64,000 nucleotides of DNA from Saururus chinensis (Eukaryota > Streptophyta > Magnoliopsida > Piperales > Saururaceae), in the NCBI GenBank assembly GCA_035235625.1, contig CP141148.1:22879057-22943056 (forward strand). Reading direction: 5' to 3'. A program made the translations under genes and the position numbers. This document shows positions 38,395 to 52,282 of the stretch, in pieces (within the stretch, counting starts at the first letter, position 1; every line of letters begins with the position of its first letter). The notes below the pieces were generated by a model that saw only the letters and a program-made list of their open reading frames with translations, was not told where the DNA came from and did no database searches.

Positions 38395-39461
38395 ATGACC
38401 CCCGACTTCATATTATTGCATGTGATAGCTCAGTATGACATTTGGAGTGCCCATAAGGAGGGTTGATTGGACGATGACATAGATTTTATACATTTTTTCC
38501 AAGAAAGGGTTAGAGCTCGATCTGCCTTCGATCATCTTTGGATGGATGGTGGCATTCCTGCATGCGCGTACACATGATATGCTTCCCTATCCATATATCT
38601 TATTTCTAATTTTCTTATCATTGAGATTGAGGATGACAAGGACCAAGCCCACAATGATTGGCATGTGACCTATCAATGAGTTCATAGTTTGGCAGATGAT
38701 TACTTAGAGATCGTGTCCCAAAGTCACATGCTGATGAGGTGATTCATGATGATGTTGCTAAGGAGCAGAGACCCGCACAATGACACAGATTAGATGTTGA
38801 TGACTCCCAACCGGTTACACATACGGATTTGATGGCAATTTCTTGGGAGATATTAGATATAGTTTGTTAAGGTTTTGTAGAACTTCGACTACTTATTCAT
38901 GATGGAGCCTGTGACTTAGATGGTTCTCTTAGTGAGGGGGAGTATGATGATGCCAGTGCTTGATATGTTTGTTTTATCTATTTTGAGATGTGTGTCTTCT
39001 TAAAACCATGAGCAGTTCATGATATATATCTTTTTGTTTATTCTTATGTATTGTGAAAGTGTGTAGTTTAGCTTGAACTTACTTTAAGAGATGTGGTGCT
39101 TATTGCTTATTATCTTCATGTCTTTAATGTTATATTACATGACTCTTGAATTTTTTTGAATATCTTCTTTAATTAATAATTCACTTTTTGTCTATTTGGG
39201 TCAAAATGGGGATAAATGATTATTGAAAATCAAGTACTCTATTCATACTTAATTGAATAGTAATGTGCAAACAATTTTGCTAAGTGTGTAGGATAAGTAT
39301 AGGTTTTAAGACTTTTTCATGATCAATTCTAAATGGTCTTAGTTGAGTCAAAGTACAAAAATTGTACAAGTAAATGACAATGCAATAAATTGTCAAGAGT
39401 TGTAAGTTCTTTATTTTCTTACCCTTAGTGTTTTGTTATGAAATTGCCAAGGGGGGGGGGA
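38395..39461 (+). mobile_element. 3' internal part of a copia-like unit with extra-gene remnant (fossil)
   Basis: The first 560 bp match the extra gene of units A and B: 'gcatgtgatagctcag', then DNA parallel to LDLPSIIFGRLM, then the 'ggatttgatggcaattt' part. Noncoding leader follows and ends with 'gttttgttatgaaattgcc' and a G-run at 39451-39460, the polypurine tract of the LTR at 39462. Broken in many places. Confidence 0.6.
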
Positions 39462-40438
39462 CAGTTAGAACAAATGAGGGTATATGTATTGTAATTGACT
39501 GCTTTCGATGATGAAAACTTCATGTACGATGTTAGTCTTAAAGTCTGATTAGATTAGTGTTGAGGTAGTCAAATTTAAAATTGAAGGGCTTAAAAAATAG
39601 GAGCAGTCACATTCTAAAGGTTAAAAAATAAAGACTACATTGAGTGTCAAAGGTTAAAGGTATGATACACATACTAATGTACATAAATCACTTAGAATTA
39701 AGTAGAAATAATTGTTATAAGTGACTTTGGATGTTTTGGGAAAAAGTGGTAAAAATCTAGAAAATTGTTCATAAAGGATCGATCACCCTTGAACACATTG
39801 TTTGCATATATCAATCTTTTTTTGTGAATGCTTTTTAGATTTTAACTTGAGACAAAGACTGATCAATCATCTTGTCAAAAGATCGATCGATTAAGACTTT
39901 TGTTCAATCAGAACTAGTGATTGATCAATTTTCTAGGTGAAATGATCGATCACTTGCAGTTTTAGTTACATAGTTTAGGGTTTTTTAATAGAGTCCTTTC
40001 AATCTTGAGTTCCTTTAACCCGAACCAAGTTCAGGGGTTTGAGGAAAACTTGAAGGTCAACAACAAAAATGAAGAGGTCTGAATAAAGAAAGGAGTTTCA
40101 TTTGTGTCAGTCTCTAGATGTTGGTGATTGTTCATAGGGACTTGTAAAAATGTCTCGCTTGATAGTAGTGCATTGATTTGGACTAGAGAAAGCTTGTTGT
40201 AGTTTCTTTACCCTAGTTGGGATTTTCCACGTAAAAATCCTTGTGCAAGCTTGTATGTTCGGTTTGATTGCCTTTAGATTAATCATGAATTGCACATAGA
40301 GATTAGGTTTTTATTTTTGCTACATAAATAAATTCCTTCACAGAAAAGGTCAAAACTTGTAGTCTTTATCTTCATTGGATAATTGAACTAGGGGCAATGT
40401 AGTGATCTGCTAGTTTAATTAGATGGATATTAAACTTT
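39462..40438 (+). mobile_element. Copia-like LTR (plus)
   Basis: Starts CAGTTAGAACAAATGAGGG after the G-run and ends near 40438 with the family tail 'gtagtgatctgctag'. GATCGAT-type words lie at 39778-39962 (GATCGATCACCC, AAAGATCGATCGATTAAG, ATGATCGATCACTTG). The downstream half matches the copies at 16.9 kb and 34.9 kb. Confidence 0.6.
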
Positions 40439-42862
40439 AAGGTGGAACCTAGCTGGGTGGGGTGTGTGTTATCTAGTTCAGCTGGCCCATCCACCAAGGT
40501 CTTCTTAGGTGCCAAGTTGAGGATAATTTCATATTCCATACCTAGCCGGGCTTGGAAAAAGACCAAGAGGGGAAATGAAATTTTCCAAGATAGGGCACTT
40601 TGCTTTAAACACCCTACCGGTCCCATGCCCCTCTCTCCTCTCTTAGTTAGCTCAACCCCTCCCCTCTCCCATTGTTTTCTCTCTCAACTCGTCCCCCCCT
40701 CTCTCTCTCTCTTGTTGTCACCTTCTCTCCTCCTTTGCCTTCTTTCTTCTTACACTATCTATATTGTTCTTATGCTTGAGAATTGAAGAAAAACACCATT
40801 GAAGAGCCTTGAAAAACCCCTACCTTTGGATCATCTTATTGCTTAATTCTCCTTAAATTGCCCACCATTTAGAAGACTGATTTGAGACTTTTAGGAGTGC
40901 CTCAAGGTAAAAGAATTGAGTTTTTCATTGTTGATCAATTCAAATGAATCATTACACTACACATCTAAGTTTTTCTTGTACAAACTAGGGTTTTAATCAA
41001 GGAAGGATCTTGCTTTCTTTCTCTCCTTCGAATCATGGCTTTCTTGGACTCAATTGAGACGTAAGTGATCCACACTTACTGGTTTACATTCTTGTGCTCA
41101 TTTCAATGGCTATTTTAAAACATGGAGATTAGATTTTTAATCTATATGCTTAAAGTTATGATCTTGGCATATAATCTTATGGAATATTGTCTTGAATTGA
41201 ATTAAAATTTTGTTTCAATGATTTTGGTGGCTAATTTGGAGTCTATTTCCTATTGTTGAAATATGTGGTTGCTGATATAATGTGATATTGATAATAGAAA
41301 TCCTAAGCTTTTTGTTAGAGTCCTATTCCATGATTATTTGCCTTCATTTATACTGTATATATGGATTGGTGGTTTTTATTTGTCATCTTCTAATAGTCTT
41401 TATGGACTAAATTTCCTCTTAGATGTTTTTGGATCTTCCATCTCATTCTGGTAAAATTTTCATGAATTTGAATTGAGTTTATCCCATTAATAAGGTTATT
41501 TGTTTTCCGAGTTTACTTTTGGCTAGTTGACAAAATTGCAGTTGTCTGACTACATTTCAAAGCCTTTTCTTTGTGGAGTTGACCTGCAATTTTTTTGAAT
41601 ATTCATAAATGAGTCGAGATTTATCCCATATTTTTTGGGATTTTGTTTATATTAATTTTGAATTATTATATTTTTTGGAATCTATAGTGTTCGGGATTCA
41701 CATATTAGTTGCTTTGTGTTCAAGGATTTATCTTGCTTGCTCCTAAATTTCTTGTGGGAAATATTCAATGAATTATCATTTCATCATAAAAATCCATGCT
41801 TGATTTGGAGTCGTTATCACTGTTTTAAATCCTTCGAGATCCAACTGTTCAAAATTTTCAACACTGCACAAAAATTTCGAGAATTCAAAATTAAATAGTT
41901 TTTTGTTTTCACAATTAATTTAATTTGGAGTCACTGATTGGGTCAATTGACTATAATACAAAATTCATATGCATCTGATGCCTATGAGCATTTTTTATAA
42001 AATCCAGAATCAATCACAACACCAAAATTAGGTTTTGAAATTTCGCATATAGATGGTTGATTTTACTCGCACTATACCGTATAGTTAATGTTATGTATTT
42101 CTAACATGTTATCCACCAATAATTATATCACGGGGTGGGGGAATGGGATTATGCATGCTTGGGTAATAGATAATGAAATTTGTAATATTTTTATGCCAAG
42201 TGCACAATAGAAAATTGTATGAAAATAGTCCAAGTGGGCTACCAAGGACTTTTTGGAGGTGCAAGGTATAACCTTCAGGACCGGTGTCGGATGAATATGG
42301 ATAGTCTAGGTTTACATTCCCTTGGATCAAGGTTGCTTGGGAAAGTGGAAATTGATGCTATATTTTTCCAAATCATAGGTATTTGATTTACTTAAATATG
42401 TTTGAGGCAGAATGCTTTAGGTTTACTTTTCTATTGATTTATGAACTTATGTAAGTTTTCATAAGTTGTAAAATAGTGTGTGTGAGTTATCTTATTGGGA
42501 GTAAGCTCATAGGGGTTTTGTTTTGCATGGACCTCTCCATTGTGTGGTATGCTTGTACACATATATGTATTTGAGTTGGCTGATATGTAGCCAAGAGCTT
42601 TGAGAGCACATTGAAGAAACATTTGTCTTAAGTGACAAAGGATAGAATCAGTGGTGATTTTGTTAGATGAGGATGATTCATTTAGTTGTTTTATTACTTT
42701 GGATAATTCTAATAACTCTACTATGTTTATGGTTCATTTAGCTAGAATTATATTACTCGCAGCATGTTATTTTTATTGCAGGGCAATTTACTAGTAATTG
42801 ATTATTGTTTTCAAGTGGGCCACACTATAATCTCCCAGTCGCAACCTCAGGTTCGAGGGACC
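40439..42862. other. Noncoding DNA, possibly an LTR; no gene recognised
   Basis: Between a copia-like LTR and the Athila edge. It has a pyrimidine-rich stretch (40630-40740, long CTCTCT runs) and otherwise AT-rich DNA with short frames. The layout (CT-rich leader, no coding) would fit a long gypsy LTR, but no ends, TATA box or target duplication could be defined. Confidence 0.35.
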
Positions 42863-44309
42863 TATTACACCTAAATTATTAATTCATCAAATTGAGCCAA
42901 AGCTTATGATTATATTACTTGCAAGTGCATAAGTAGATGTAGTCTTGCAAGGTCAAATCCACAAGGATTGCCTTTGTGTGATTATCACAATGATTACAAA
43001 ATAAGAGGAGTAAAGAAATATTAAGAAAGAGTAGAAGAGTATTGGAGTGATAAAGAGTTAAGAAATCAATAAGATAAAACACTAAGGCATTAAGGGTCAT
43101 TGTAACATCTAATGATGTTCTTCATGTATCATGTTATTTCAGTTAGAATTGAATGAATATTCTATCTAACTAGAAGATATAAACATTAAAAACAAAAAAA
43201 AGATAGGAAATATTTTGGCTAGATGAAGGATAAAAATAATTCTCTTCAAGAGTTTTATGTATCAAAACCACAAAAGATCAATGAGAGCCTTCAAGCATCT
43301 TATGTATTAAGATCACAAAGAAACAAGAAGAATAATAATATTAAATGAATATCACTTTAAATAACCAATACTTACTTAAAACTATTGATGAAACATAAAT
43401 AGAACTTCATTAGATTGTTACAAATCACCTCCAGCCTTAGCTAGAGAGTCATTACAACAAAACTAAAAATAAAAAATACAAAAGAAGAAAAGAAAAATAG
43501 GCGAAAAGAGCTGCAAAGAGGAGGGGATCATGCCTCTATCACGTCCACCCCTCTATTTACAAGAGTAGAAGAGGTTGCTTCAAAGGGGAAGGTTCAGTCA
43601 TATCCGTTGATTACATCCTAATTAATTGCTTGATTGGTTGATTCTTTAATAATGATTAGATTCTAAATCAATCAAATAAATCAATGATTTATTTAGTAAA
43701 TAAGTATTTTTAAGTCTTCCTTTAGTTTTTCAATCAGCCTCATTATCTTTCCTTGTGTATATCAATCACAACTAGTTAAAAGATCCTCCATGTGTTGGCC
43801 TCGGGTTAGTTAACTAGTTGTCCCTTTTCATGTTAGATTTGACCCATATATCTTCAGAATTATGAATTTCTTCCTAAAATAATGATTGTATCCATGGGAG
43901 TCATCTTTCTAATGCCACCATAATCATATCAATCCAAATTTTACATAAAAAGAAATGACCAAAATACTAAGGCTCTATCAATCTGTCTAAATTAGCTTCT
44001 TCCGGAATTTAGTTCTCTTGATGCAAATCTGAAATCCAACGGGTGCACAAGGTTGTGTTCGACCATTCCATGCATGTTTAGACTATTAGGAGCCCATTCT
44101 TGACTTTTAGATAGCTTTAGGTACTTTGGTTTCACTTCCTCTTCCACTTGGATCCTATCTAAGCTTATTTGGACATGTAAACACAACGGAGGCCCAACTC
44201 ACCTATTGAAGATATAAATAGCCCAAATAAGCAATGAATTAACACCAAATAGAATTGCAATTCCAGATTTGAAAATATTTAATTGAACATTATTTCAGTG
44301 CATTAAATA
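42863..44309 (-). repeat. 3' LTR of the Athila element
   Basis: The stretch from 42863 (TATTACACCTAAATT) to about 43245 matches 60543-60912. The other edge is set by a purine tract on minus, TTGGGGGA at about 44310-44318, just outside GCATTAAATA. The short terminal inverted repeat TATT/AATA replaces the usual TG/CA. Length about 1.45 kb. Confidence 0.7.
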
Positions 44310-44318
44310 TCCCCCAAC

Positions 44319-45650
44319 CAGCATATTGCTAGGCTCTAGCAATCTATGCGTTCAAAAAGAAAAATAATTAAAACGAAAATAAGAAAACATGCCACTTTCG
44401 TAGGCCATCACAACTACATTTAGCACATGTAGCAAGCCGTTAAACCCCTAACTTGTGCTAGTGGACGAGTTGTGTCTCGTGAGGGTTTGCAATGAATATA
44501 CCCACAAAATTTTAAAAAAACTCATGGGTTACCTGCCAAGTAGCGCTAAGTTTTATGTCTTTAGCCAGACAAAACAAAAAAGAAGAGAAAAAAAATGAGA
44601 TAAAATGCTAACAAGTTGTGTTGAGGAAGTAAAGACTAAGATAATAATTGTAAAGTAAGACCAAGGAACCCCTTCATCCCCACTAAGCATACATCAAACT
44701 TTACAATTAACTCTAAAATACTCAAGCACTAGTTTTCATAGAATAAATATTAGAAAAATATTATTGAAAGTCTAAACCATTAAATTTTTATGTAGAAGAA
44801 CTTTTGAAACAATGTGTTAGTGAGCCCAAGTAAAATTTTGACAAGATAATTAGAAGATCAGTCTCCTAAAGTAGTATGATCTTCTACTCACCAAGAGATG
44901 CTTAGATAGCCATAAGAACCAATTCAAAACTTAGCAACCTATCCGAGATAAGAAGCAGTTTGGATGGTCACTTTAATACCTCATGGGCTTTATCTGTGAT
45001 ATTCCAGCATGCTTGCGTTGTTACAACGATGGCTTCGCCCTATCTTACAAAATGAAAGATTATTTGGCAACTTTTTTTCTCTATATGATGTCCATCACTC
45101 ATTTTTTTTATGATTTCCTTTTTTTCTTTAGTTTTTTTTCATAGGCAGCCCTTTTCGAAGTACTCGGTCTAATTCATTTGTTACTTTCCATAATGATAAT
45201 AATCCTCTAATTTTTTTCGTCTTTCCCAACTAACCAAGTGAACAAGGAGGTCAAAGTTCATTAGATTTGGTGTCTCTCGACATTCCGGGTGAGTATTAGA
45301 GCAACAACCACATAATTCGACTTCAACTCTAAAAATTAGTCGTGTGAATGAAATTTTGAAAACCAACATTAGTTTCAAAGATCCTCTTCATAAAAGTTAA
45401 TTGTAAAGACTCGTCACAAAAAGAAAATTTTAATAAAAATATCCAAGTGCCATCATTATCAAGAGATCAAAGTAAAGAGGAAGCATACCAAGAAAGGATG
45501 AAGGTTATCACAGTCAATACTATTCACATAAATTATCAAAATTCACCCCCCAACCCAAATGAAACATTGTCCTCAATGTTTGAAAAAAAAAGAAAAAAAA
45601 TGTTTTTTTTATTTTTTTGGGAAAAATCATGAAAAGAAAATCAACCCTCA
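44319..45650 (-). other. Athila 3' noncoding region
   Basis: Between the integrase end and the 3' LTR. Athila elements often carry an env-like region here. I see only short frames and low-complexity DNA, so it is noncoding or beyond recognition. Confidence 0.4.
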
Positions 45651-45659
45651 TAATTTGGA

Positions 45660-46680
45660 TTTTCAAGAGATGTAGACTCAACTTCATGGACAAAATGGTC
45701 TAAAAATGGTTTCAAATGTTATCCATTAACTTTGAAAACATTACCAGTCTTTGGGTTTTCAATTTCAACAGTTCCATAAGGATAAATAGTTTTTACAATT
45801 AAAGGACCTACCCAACTTGATCTTAATTTTCCTGGAAAGAGATGAAGCCTAGAGTTGTATAGTAAAACTTTTTGAAATGACTAAAAAGTTTTTCATAAAA
45901 TGTTTTTATCATGAAAAGCCTTCATTCTCTCTTTATAAAGTTTTGAATTCTCATAAGCATCACGTCGAATTTCCTCTAACTAATTAATTTGCAATTTTCG
46001 ATTTAAGTCAGCCTTGTCAAAATTAAAATTCAAAGCTTTGATTGCCCAATACGCCCTATGTTCCAATTCCATAGGCATGTGACAAGTTTTTCCAAAAATT
46101 AAACGGTAAGGAGACATTCCAATTGGGGTCTTAAAAGCGGTACGGTAAGCCCAAAGAGCATTGGTTAGCCGTAAAAACCAATCTTTACCATTTGGATTTA
46201 CCTTTTTCTACAAAATATATTTAATATCCCGATTAGAAATCTCAACTTGTCAACTTATTTGTGGGTGATAGGGGTGGCTAATTTATGGGTAATCCCATAC
46301 TTCCTCATCAAAGCCTCAAAAGGCTTATTGCAAAAATGTTACCCCCGTCACTAATGATGGCTCGAGGCGTTCCAAACCTTTCAAATATATTTTCTTTAAA
46401 AAAATGTACAATGACTTTGTGGTCATTGGTTTTGCTTGGAACCGCATCAATCCACTTGGAAACATAATTGATGGCAACTAAAATGTCAACATAGCCAAAG
46501 GAGGAAAAGGTCCTATGAAATCAATGCCCCAACAATAAAAAATCTCAATAACCAATATGGGGTTAAGAGACATCATATTTCGACGAGATATGGCTCCTAA
46601 CTTTTGACACCATTTACAAGTTTTGCAAAATTTATGAACGTCTTTGAAAAGAGTCGAATAGTAAAAACCACATTGCAAAA
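45660..46680 (-). pseudogene. Athila integrase (fossil)
   Basis: Minus-strand readings include the zinc-finger end HKFCKTCKWCQKLGAISRRN, the start of the catalytic core (WGIDFIGPFPP, with the first catalytic Asp), and near the C-terminus [15 protein letters not shown] and [18 protein letters not shown], the GPF/Y-type module of gypsy integrases. Broken. Confidence 0.75.
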
Positions 46681-46968
46681 TTTTAGCGGTGGTCTTTTTA
46701 GAGGAGAAGGGACCACCGCATGCTTCAGAATGACTAAAAGAGATGATACTTGTTCAAAATCAGGCATACATCTCCTTATTATTTAATCCAGACAGTACTT
46801 AAAGAGATAGGGGTTATCCCAAAAGAAATGCTTTACCTCAGTGAAGAATCTCTTTTTATCTCGGTGAGACCAATGATGGGGAACTTTACATGTCACCAAG
46901 TAGTTGGCAATGTCGGCATACAATGGAAGATGTGAGACGACAAAAAGTTGCTCATCGGGGAATATGTC

Positions 46969-48641
46969 CTAGATTGGAAAGTTCTCTGAAGAATAAAAAA
47001 AGTTCAATCTAGAAAGATGATCTGCCACCACATTCTCTATTCCCTTCTTGTCTTTGATTGTGAGATCAAACTCGTAGAGTAGGAGTATCCTCCAGAGCAA
47101 TCTGGGCTTTGTATCTTGTTTGCTCAAAAGGTACTTCAAAGCTGCATGGTCAGTAAAAATGATAATCTGAGAGCCAATCAAATAGGATCTAAATTTGTCA
47201 AGGGCAAATACAACAGCAAGAAGTTCTTTTTCAGTGGTGGAGTAGTTCATTTGGGCACTATTTAAGTTCTACTTGCATAATGAATTACGCAAGGTTTCTT
47301 ATCTTTTATTTGCCCTAAAATAGCCCCAATGGCATAATCACTTGCGTCACACATAATTTCAAAGATAAGGATCCAATCCAGGGAATACATGATGGGTGTA
47401 GAGACTAACATATTCTTAAGCTTTGTGAAAGCATCTTCACATGTGTCCGACCACTCAAAAGAATGTTCTTTAGATAGAAGATTACAAAATGGTCTAGATA
47501 TCATACTAAAATTCTTGATAAATCTTCTATAAAAACTGGCATGCCCTAGAAATGACCTAACATCTTTTATGGATTTTGGAATAGGCAAATTAGCAATTAA
47601 TTCAATTTTTGCCTTGTCTACTTGAATTCATGTACAAAAACAATGTGACCAAGTACTATTCCGGTAGTAACCATAAAATGACACTTTTCCCAATTTAAAA
47701 CCAAAATTTTCTCTTCACATCTCACCAAAACTTTTTCCAAGTTATCAAGACAGTCATCAAAAGAATCACCAAAAATAGAGAAGTCGTCCATAAAAACTTC
47801 CAAAAACTGCTCCACCATGTCACTAAAGATGCTCATCATGCACCTTTGGAATGTGGCAAGAGCATTACATAATCCAAACGGCATCCTTCGATATGCAAAG
47901 GTACCAAATGGACATGTAAAGGTCATTTTTTCTTTATCTTCAAGTATAATCTCAATTTGATTGTATCCTGAATAACCATCCAGAAAGCAATAAAACTTAT
48001 AACTAGCCACCCTCTCTAGGATTTGGTCCATGAACAGCAAGGGGAAGTGGTCATTCCTAGTGACTGAATTCGATTTCCTATAATCTATGCACATCCACCA
48101 ATCGGTGGTAACTCTAGTGGGAATTAACTCATCATTGACATTCTTTACCACTGTCACTCCAGACGTTTTGGGGACAACTTGGGTGGGACTCACCCATTGA
48201 CTGTCAGAAATGGGGTAAATGATACCCACATCCAACAATTTTAGGACCTCCCCTCTCACTGCCTCTTTCATATTGGGGTTTAACCTCTGTTGCATTTGTC
48301 TCACAGGTTTTGTATTTTCTTCCATGAAGATCCTATGGGTGCAAATCAGGGGACTAATCCCCTTGATATTAGCAATGATCAACCCAATGGCACTCTTATA
48401 ATTTCTAAGGACTTTGAGCAACTTGTGCTCTTGCTCATTATCCAATGTTGAAGAGACAACAACAGGAAATGTCTCTCCCTTACCAAGATAAGCATATTTA
48501 AGTTCAGTAGGGAGATGTTTCAAGTCTAACTTAGGTGGTTGGACACTTGACGGGAGAGGAGCACTATTAGAAGGAGGTAACTCCTCAAAGCGGGTCTTCC
48601 ACCAATCGGTATCCAACAATGGAGTTGACTCCAACAAAGCA
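46969..48641 (-). pseudogene. Athila reverse transcriptase and RNase H (fossil)
   Basis: The RT carries MCIDYRKSNSVTRNDHFPL, FCFLDGYSGYNQI, RRMPFGLCNALATFQRCM and the active-site FMDDFSIFG (the YVDD-box equivalent). It is followed by KSIKDVRSFLGHASFYRRFI. RNase H shows [34 protein letters not shown] and VVADHLSRL. This is the standard gypsy order. The RT start abuts the nested element at 48641-48646. Broken. Confidence 0.85.
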
Positions 48642-48646
48642 TTTAC

Positions 48647-50907
48647 TGTAGCGAAGCGTTTTCCGGTTACGCCTAACCTAGGGGGTTAAGGGTAATTTAG
48701 TAATTTAAATAAGTTTTAGGAGGTTTCAAGGGATGAAATCATCATATCTGGGTAGAGTACGGAGTAATGAGCATCATGAATTGAAGAACACGCAAAATGG
48801 AGGTCAGGAGCGAAAGATACGGCCTCGGGAAGCGTGCAACATGGGTAAGACCCACTTGAAAGGAGTGGGATAACCTACCCATGTAGGCTTGTTTCAAAGA
48901 GCTCGTCGATACGAGTGCATCAATACCAAAAATGCGTTATTCCGACTTCAGGGTAAGAAGTTATCGCGTGTTGAAGTTTAAGTATTTTTTTAGATTAAAA
49001 TAATATGGAGAAAATATTATTTTAATCATGTAAGGACAAAATAGCTAGCGGCATTGTTGACGCTAGCGGCTAGCGTTAGCCGCGCTCCCGTCCACAGGAT
49101 AGGTCTGAGTCGCAGGCCGGCCGCCGCACAGGGCTGATTCCCTCGCGATGTGCGGCACGACTGCGTGCTGTGAGCGCTGCGTACTTCCAGCGCATCGCAT
49201 GCCGCACAAGCACGCAATGTGTGGTGTGCACATGCATGGGGGCGTCTCGTAGGCCCACACCTCCTCTTCTATAAATTCGGATTCCATTTCGATTTCCAAG
49301 AGAGTTTTTCGACTCGTTATGAGTCTATTTTCTTCCGTTCTTGAAGCATTCGTAGCCAATTCAAGGGTGATATATGCAATGGCATGGTCCATTCCTCGAG
49401 TTGGGGTCCCTAGAAGGGGGGAATGACCTGGGGCAAGAGGAAGCTCTGTTCGCCACCCTCCTACCCCAAGAGAGAGAGAAATGGCCTGGGAGAGAGAGGA
49501 GGTTCTGTCCTCAGCCACTTGGCTGCATTGGGAATCATGGCCCGGAGTAGGGGAGGCTCCATCCTTCCCCGAAGGGCCGCGCAGTGTGAGAAACATCCCG
49601 GGCAAAGGGACGTTCTGTCCATTGCTTACGGGCGCAGAAAAGAAAGAGTCTCGGGGTAAGGGGAGCTTCTGTCCGCAGGTAATATGCACACTACGTGTTA
49701 AGGGTCATCGGGAAGAGGGAGGATAGGCTCGGGGCAAGGGCAGGCTCTGTCCGCCGAACCTTGTGCCCCGAAGAGAGAGAGAGAGAAGCGGCCCGGAGAG
49801 AGAGGAGGCTCCGTCTCACCGGGCCGAATCAAGAGAGGTGGCCCGGAGTAGGGAAGGCTCATACCTCCACCGAAGGGCCATGAAGTGTGAGAAAAAACCC
49901 CGGGTAAGGGGAGGTTCTATCTGCCGCCCACGGGCATAGAAACAAGAAGAGTCTCTAGGAAGGGGAGCGCTTGTGCATCGTCTTCCGGAGCAAGGTGAGG
50001 AACGTGCATAGGCTAGAGGAGGCTTTGTCTGCTATCGCTGGATCCGAAAGGGGAGGATGCCCATAAACGAGCACCCTAAATACTACTAACTCGCGATACA
50101 AAAGGGGAGTAAGCATTTCTGACCTCCTATTTTAATTATAGAATGCATGTGCTAGTTAGGGTATTCGATATGCCTTGATATGCTATGTTTTAATATGTGC
50201 TTATATGCCATGATGTGTACTGTCTTGCTCTGTGGTAGAGCGAGACGTGTAATGTATGTGTTCGGTCTCGGCTCAGTGATAGTGCGAGACCTATGATTGT
50301 GCTCTGTCTCGCTCTAGGGTAGAGCGAGATGTGTGGTGTGTGTGTGGTCTCGTCTCAGTGATAGAGCGAGACATATGATGCGTGTGGTCTCGGCTCAGTG
50401 ATGGAGCGAGACGTTTATTTGTGACTGGATACGCTCTAGGTAGAGCGAGGCATGTTGCAGTGGTCGTGTGGTACTTGACTGTATAATAGAGCGAGATGTG
50501 TGTTGCGGGTGTTTTATCGGTTTATGTATAACCCCTATTAAATATTTAGGTATACAAATGTGTTTTTGTATGATTTGATGTGTGTAGTAGCCGATAGGAA
50601 AAACTACGTGCATATTTGATCGTATCAGAGTAATATCGTGGATGTTATCTGATACTTACATAGGCAACAAACGGCAAGGCAACATTGGCCCGATCCGAAT
50701 TAGTTATATAAATAGGTTTGTTCTGACCTACGAGCAACGGTTCGTTAAAGTTCTGTAGCACGTATAGCAACGTGAAGACTCTCTCACTCAGAATCTGCCG
50801 CTCCCAAATCTGGGTTTTGGTTTTTATCGTTTTGGGATAGCTCTGAGTGCGGTAAATCCCCAGTGGACCCCCGGCTCGGGTTAGTGTTTCCGGGTCAGGG
50901 AGTTACA
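48647..50907 (+). repeat. 5' LTR of the nested element
   Basis: 2261 bp, starting TGTAGCGAAGCG and ending AGGGAGTTACA. TATAAATT at 49270-49277. It includes about 150-200 bp (around 48840-49030) not found in the 3' LTR. The leader has two related modules of about 290 bp (49390-49690 and 49690-49980) rich in GAGAGAGGAGGCTC, then a tandem hairpin array (50220-50490). Confidence 0.85.
50220..50490. repeat. Tandem TCTCGCTC/AGAGCGAGA hairpin array (5' LTR)
   Basis: Repeats of about 40 bp, each with GGTCTCGGCTCAGTGATAGA and AGCGAGACGT-type words. TCTCGCTCTAGGGTAGAGCGAGA-like units (split as TCTCGCTCT and AGAGCGAGA around a 4-5 base loop) can fold as hairpins. About seven units. Confidence 0.8.
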
Positions 50908-52282
50908 ATTGGTATCGGAGCTTTGCTTTGTCCGCGAGGGGAAAATATTTTCAAATATATTTTGATTTGCTACAAATTCCAATTTTTAGTTTGGAATTTA
51001 GTTTTTTATGAGTGTGTTATTGGATTTAATTTATACTCCGATGGTGATTTTTGGCCCTTTTGTGCGTGTGCCATCAGTTTTAAGGCAAGCTCCGATTTGA
51101 TTTAACATTTCATTCTTTGAGGATTGTTTTGACCTGACATTTCCGTTCAGAAAGTGTTATGTCGAAGTTCATTTATATACTCCGATTGTGATTTTTGCCG
51201 CTTTATATCTGTCATCGATTTTAAGACAAACTCAAATTTTGAATTTTTTTATTCATGTGTGGTATCAGAATTAAGAAGAACTCCAATTGTGAACGTTCCA
51301 TTCTATACATGTGAAATCAGATGTGAGGAATCCAATTTTTGAATGTTATGTTATGTTTTGCATGTCTTGCATCGGATTTAAGGTGAATTCTGATTGTGAG
51401 TTTTCTGTTCTACGAATATTGCATTGGATTTAATTATGAACTCTGATTTTATGAATTTCGATTTTGAAACAGAAATGTTCTTTTTAATTTTGTCTTGCAT
51501 GTGTTGCAAGTGATTTGATGTGAATGTCGATTTTATAATTTTTTATTTCGAGTTAGAAATTATTTAAATTTTTTTGACTATTTGCTAGATCAAGTTTTTA
51601 TATGAATTCCAATTTTGAATTGAATTCAATCGGAAATATATGTTTTAAATATGTTCCACAATTTCCTTAAAATAATATTTTGCAGTGACTTCGATTTCAA
51701 ATGGTTCATGTGATAAATTTTGATTTTGAATGATCTGAAATTTGAAATTTTATTTCAAATTATTTTGAAAGACGGTTAGACTACCTATGAGAAACCACCA
51801 AAACACCCACAGTAGGGGATGTGCGGTGGAATTCTTTTGGATTTGTTCGACCGATGAATTTCAAAATATAGGCATTTCAAAAGATTCGCTTAAGAGCGAA
51901 TTTATTTAAAGATCAAGAAAATTATTTTGAAAGAACGTAGAACTTCCTAAGAGGGACCACCAAACGCTCGTGGCATGGGACACGAGGTGTTAGTGGACCG
52001 CTCTGAGGATTGTTCTGCCAGTGTTTTTAATTTAATTTCAAAATGTTCATATTTTGAAAGTTCGCTTTAATTTAAGGCGAAGATATTTCGAAAGCAAGTG
52101 GCATTCCCGAAGAGGGATTACCCAACGTTCGTGTTATGAGACAGGCAATGTAGGTAGACCACTCTACTGCTGAGTCTGCTGGTCGATTTATTATAAAAGG
52201 TTAATTTCAAACCTTCTGTGTTTTGAAAAATGATTTGAAATTACAAAAGCGTCTCGATGGCCAATACAATTACTAAGGAGAA

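Noticed and set aside
42830-42862. 'caggttcgaggga' resembling a tRNA T-arm
   Set aside because: No acceptor stem, anticodon arm or D-arm can be folded around it.
49063-49689. A 208-codon minus-strand frame and several overlapping ones
   Set aside because: They lie in the GC-rich leader of an LTR, run through GAGAGA repeats, and similar frames appear in the other LTR with different sequence. No domain recognised.
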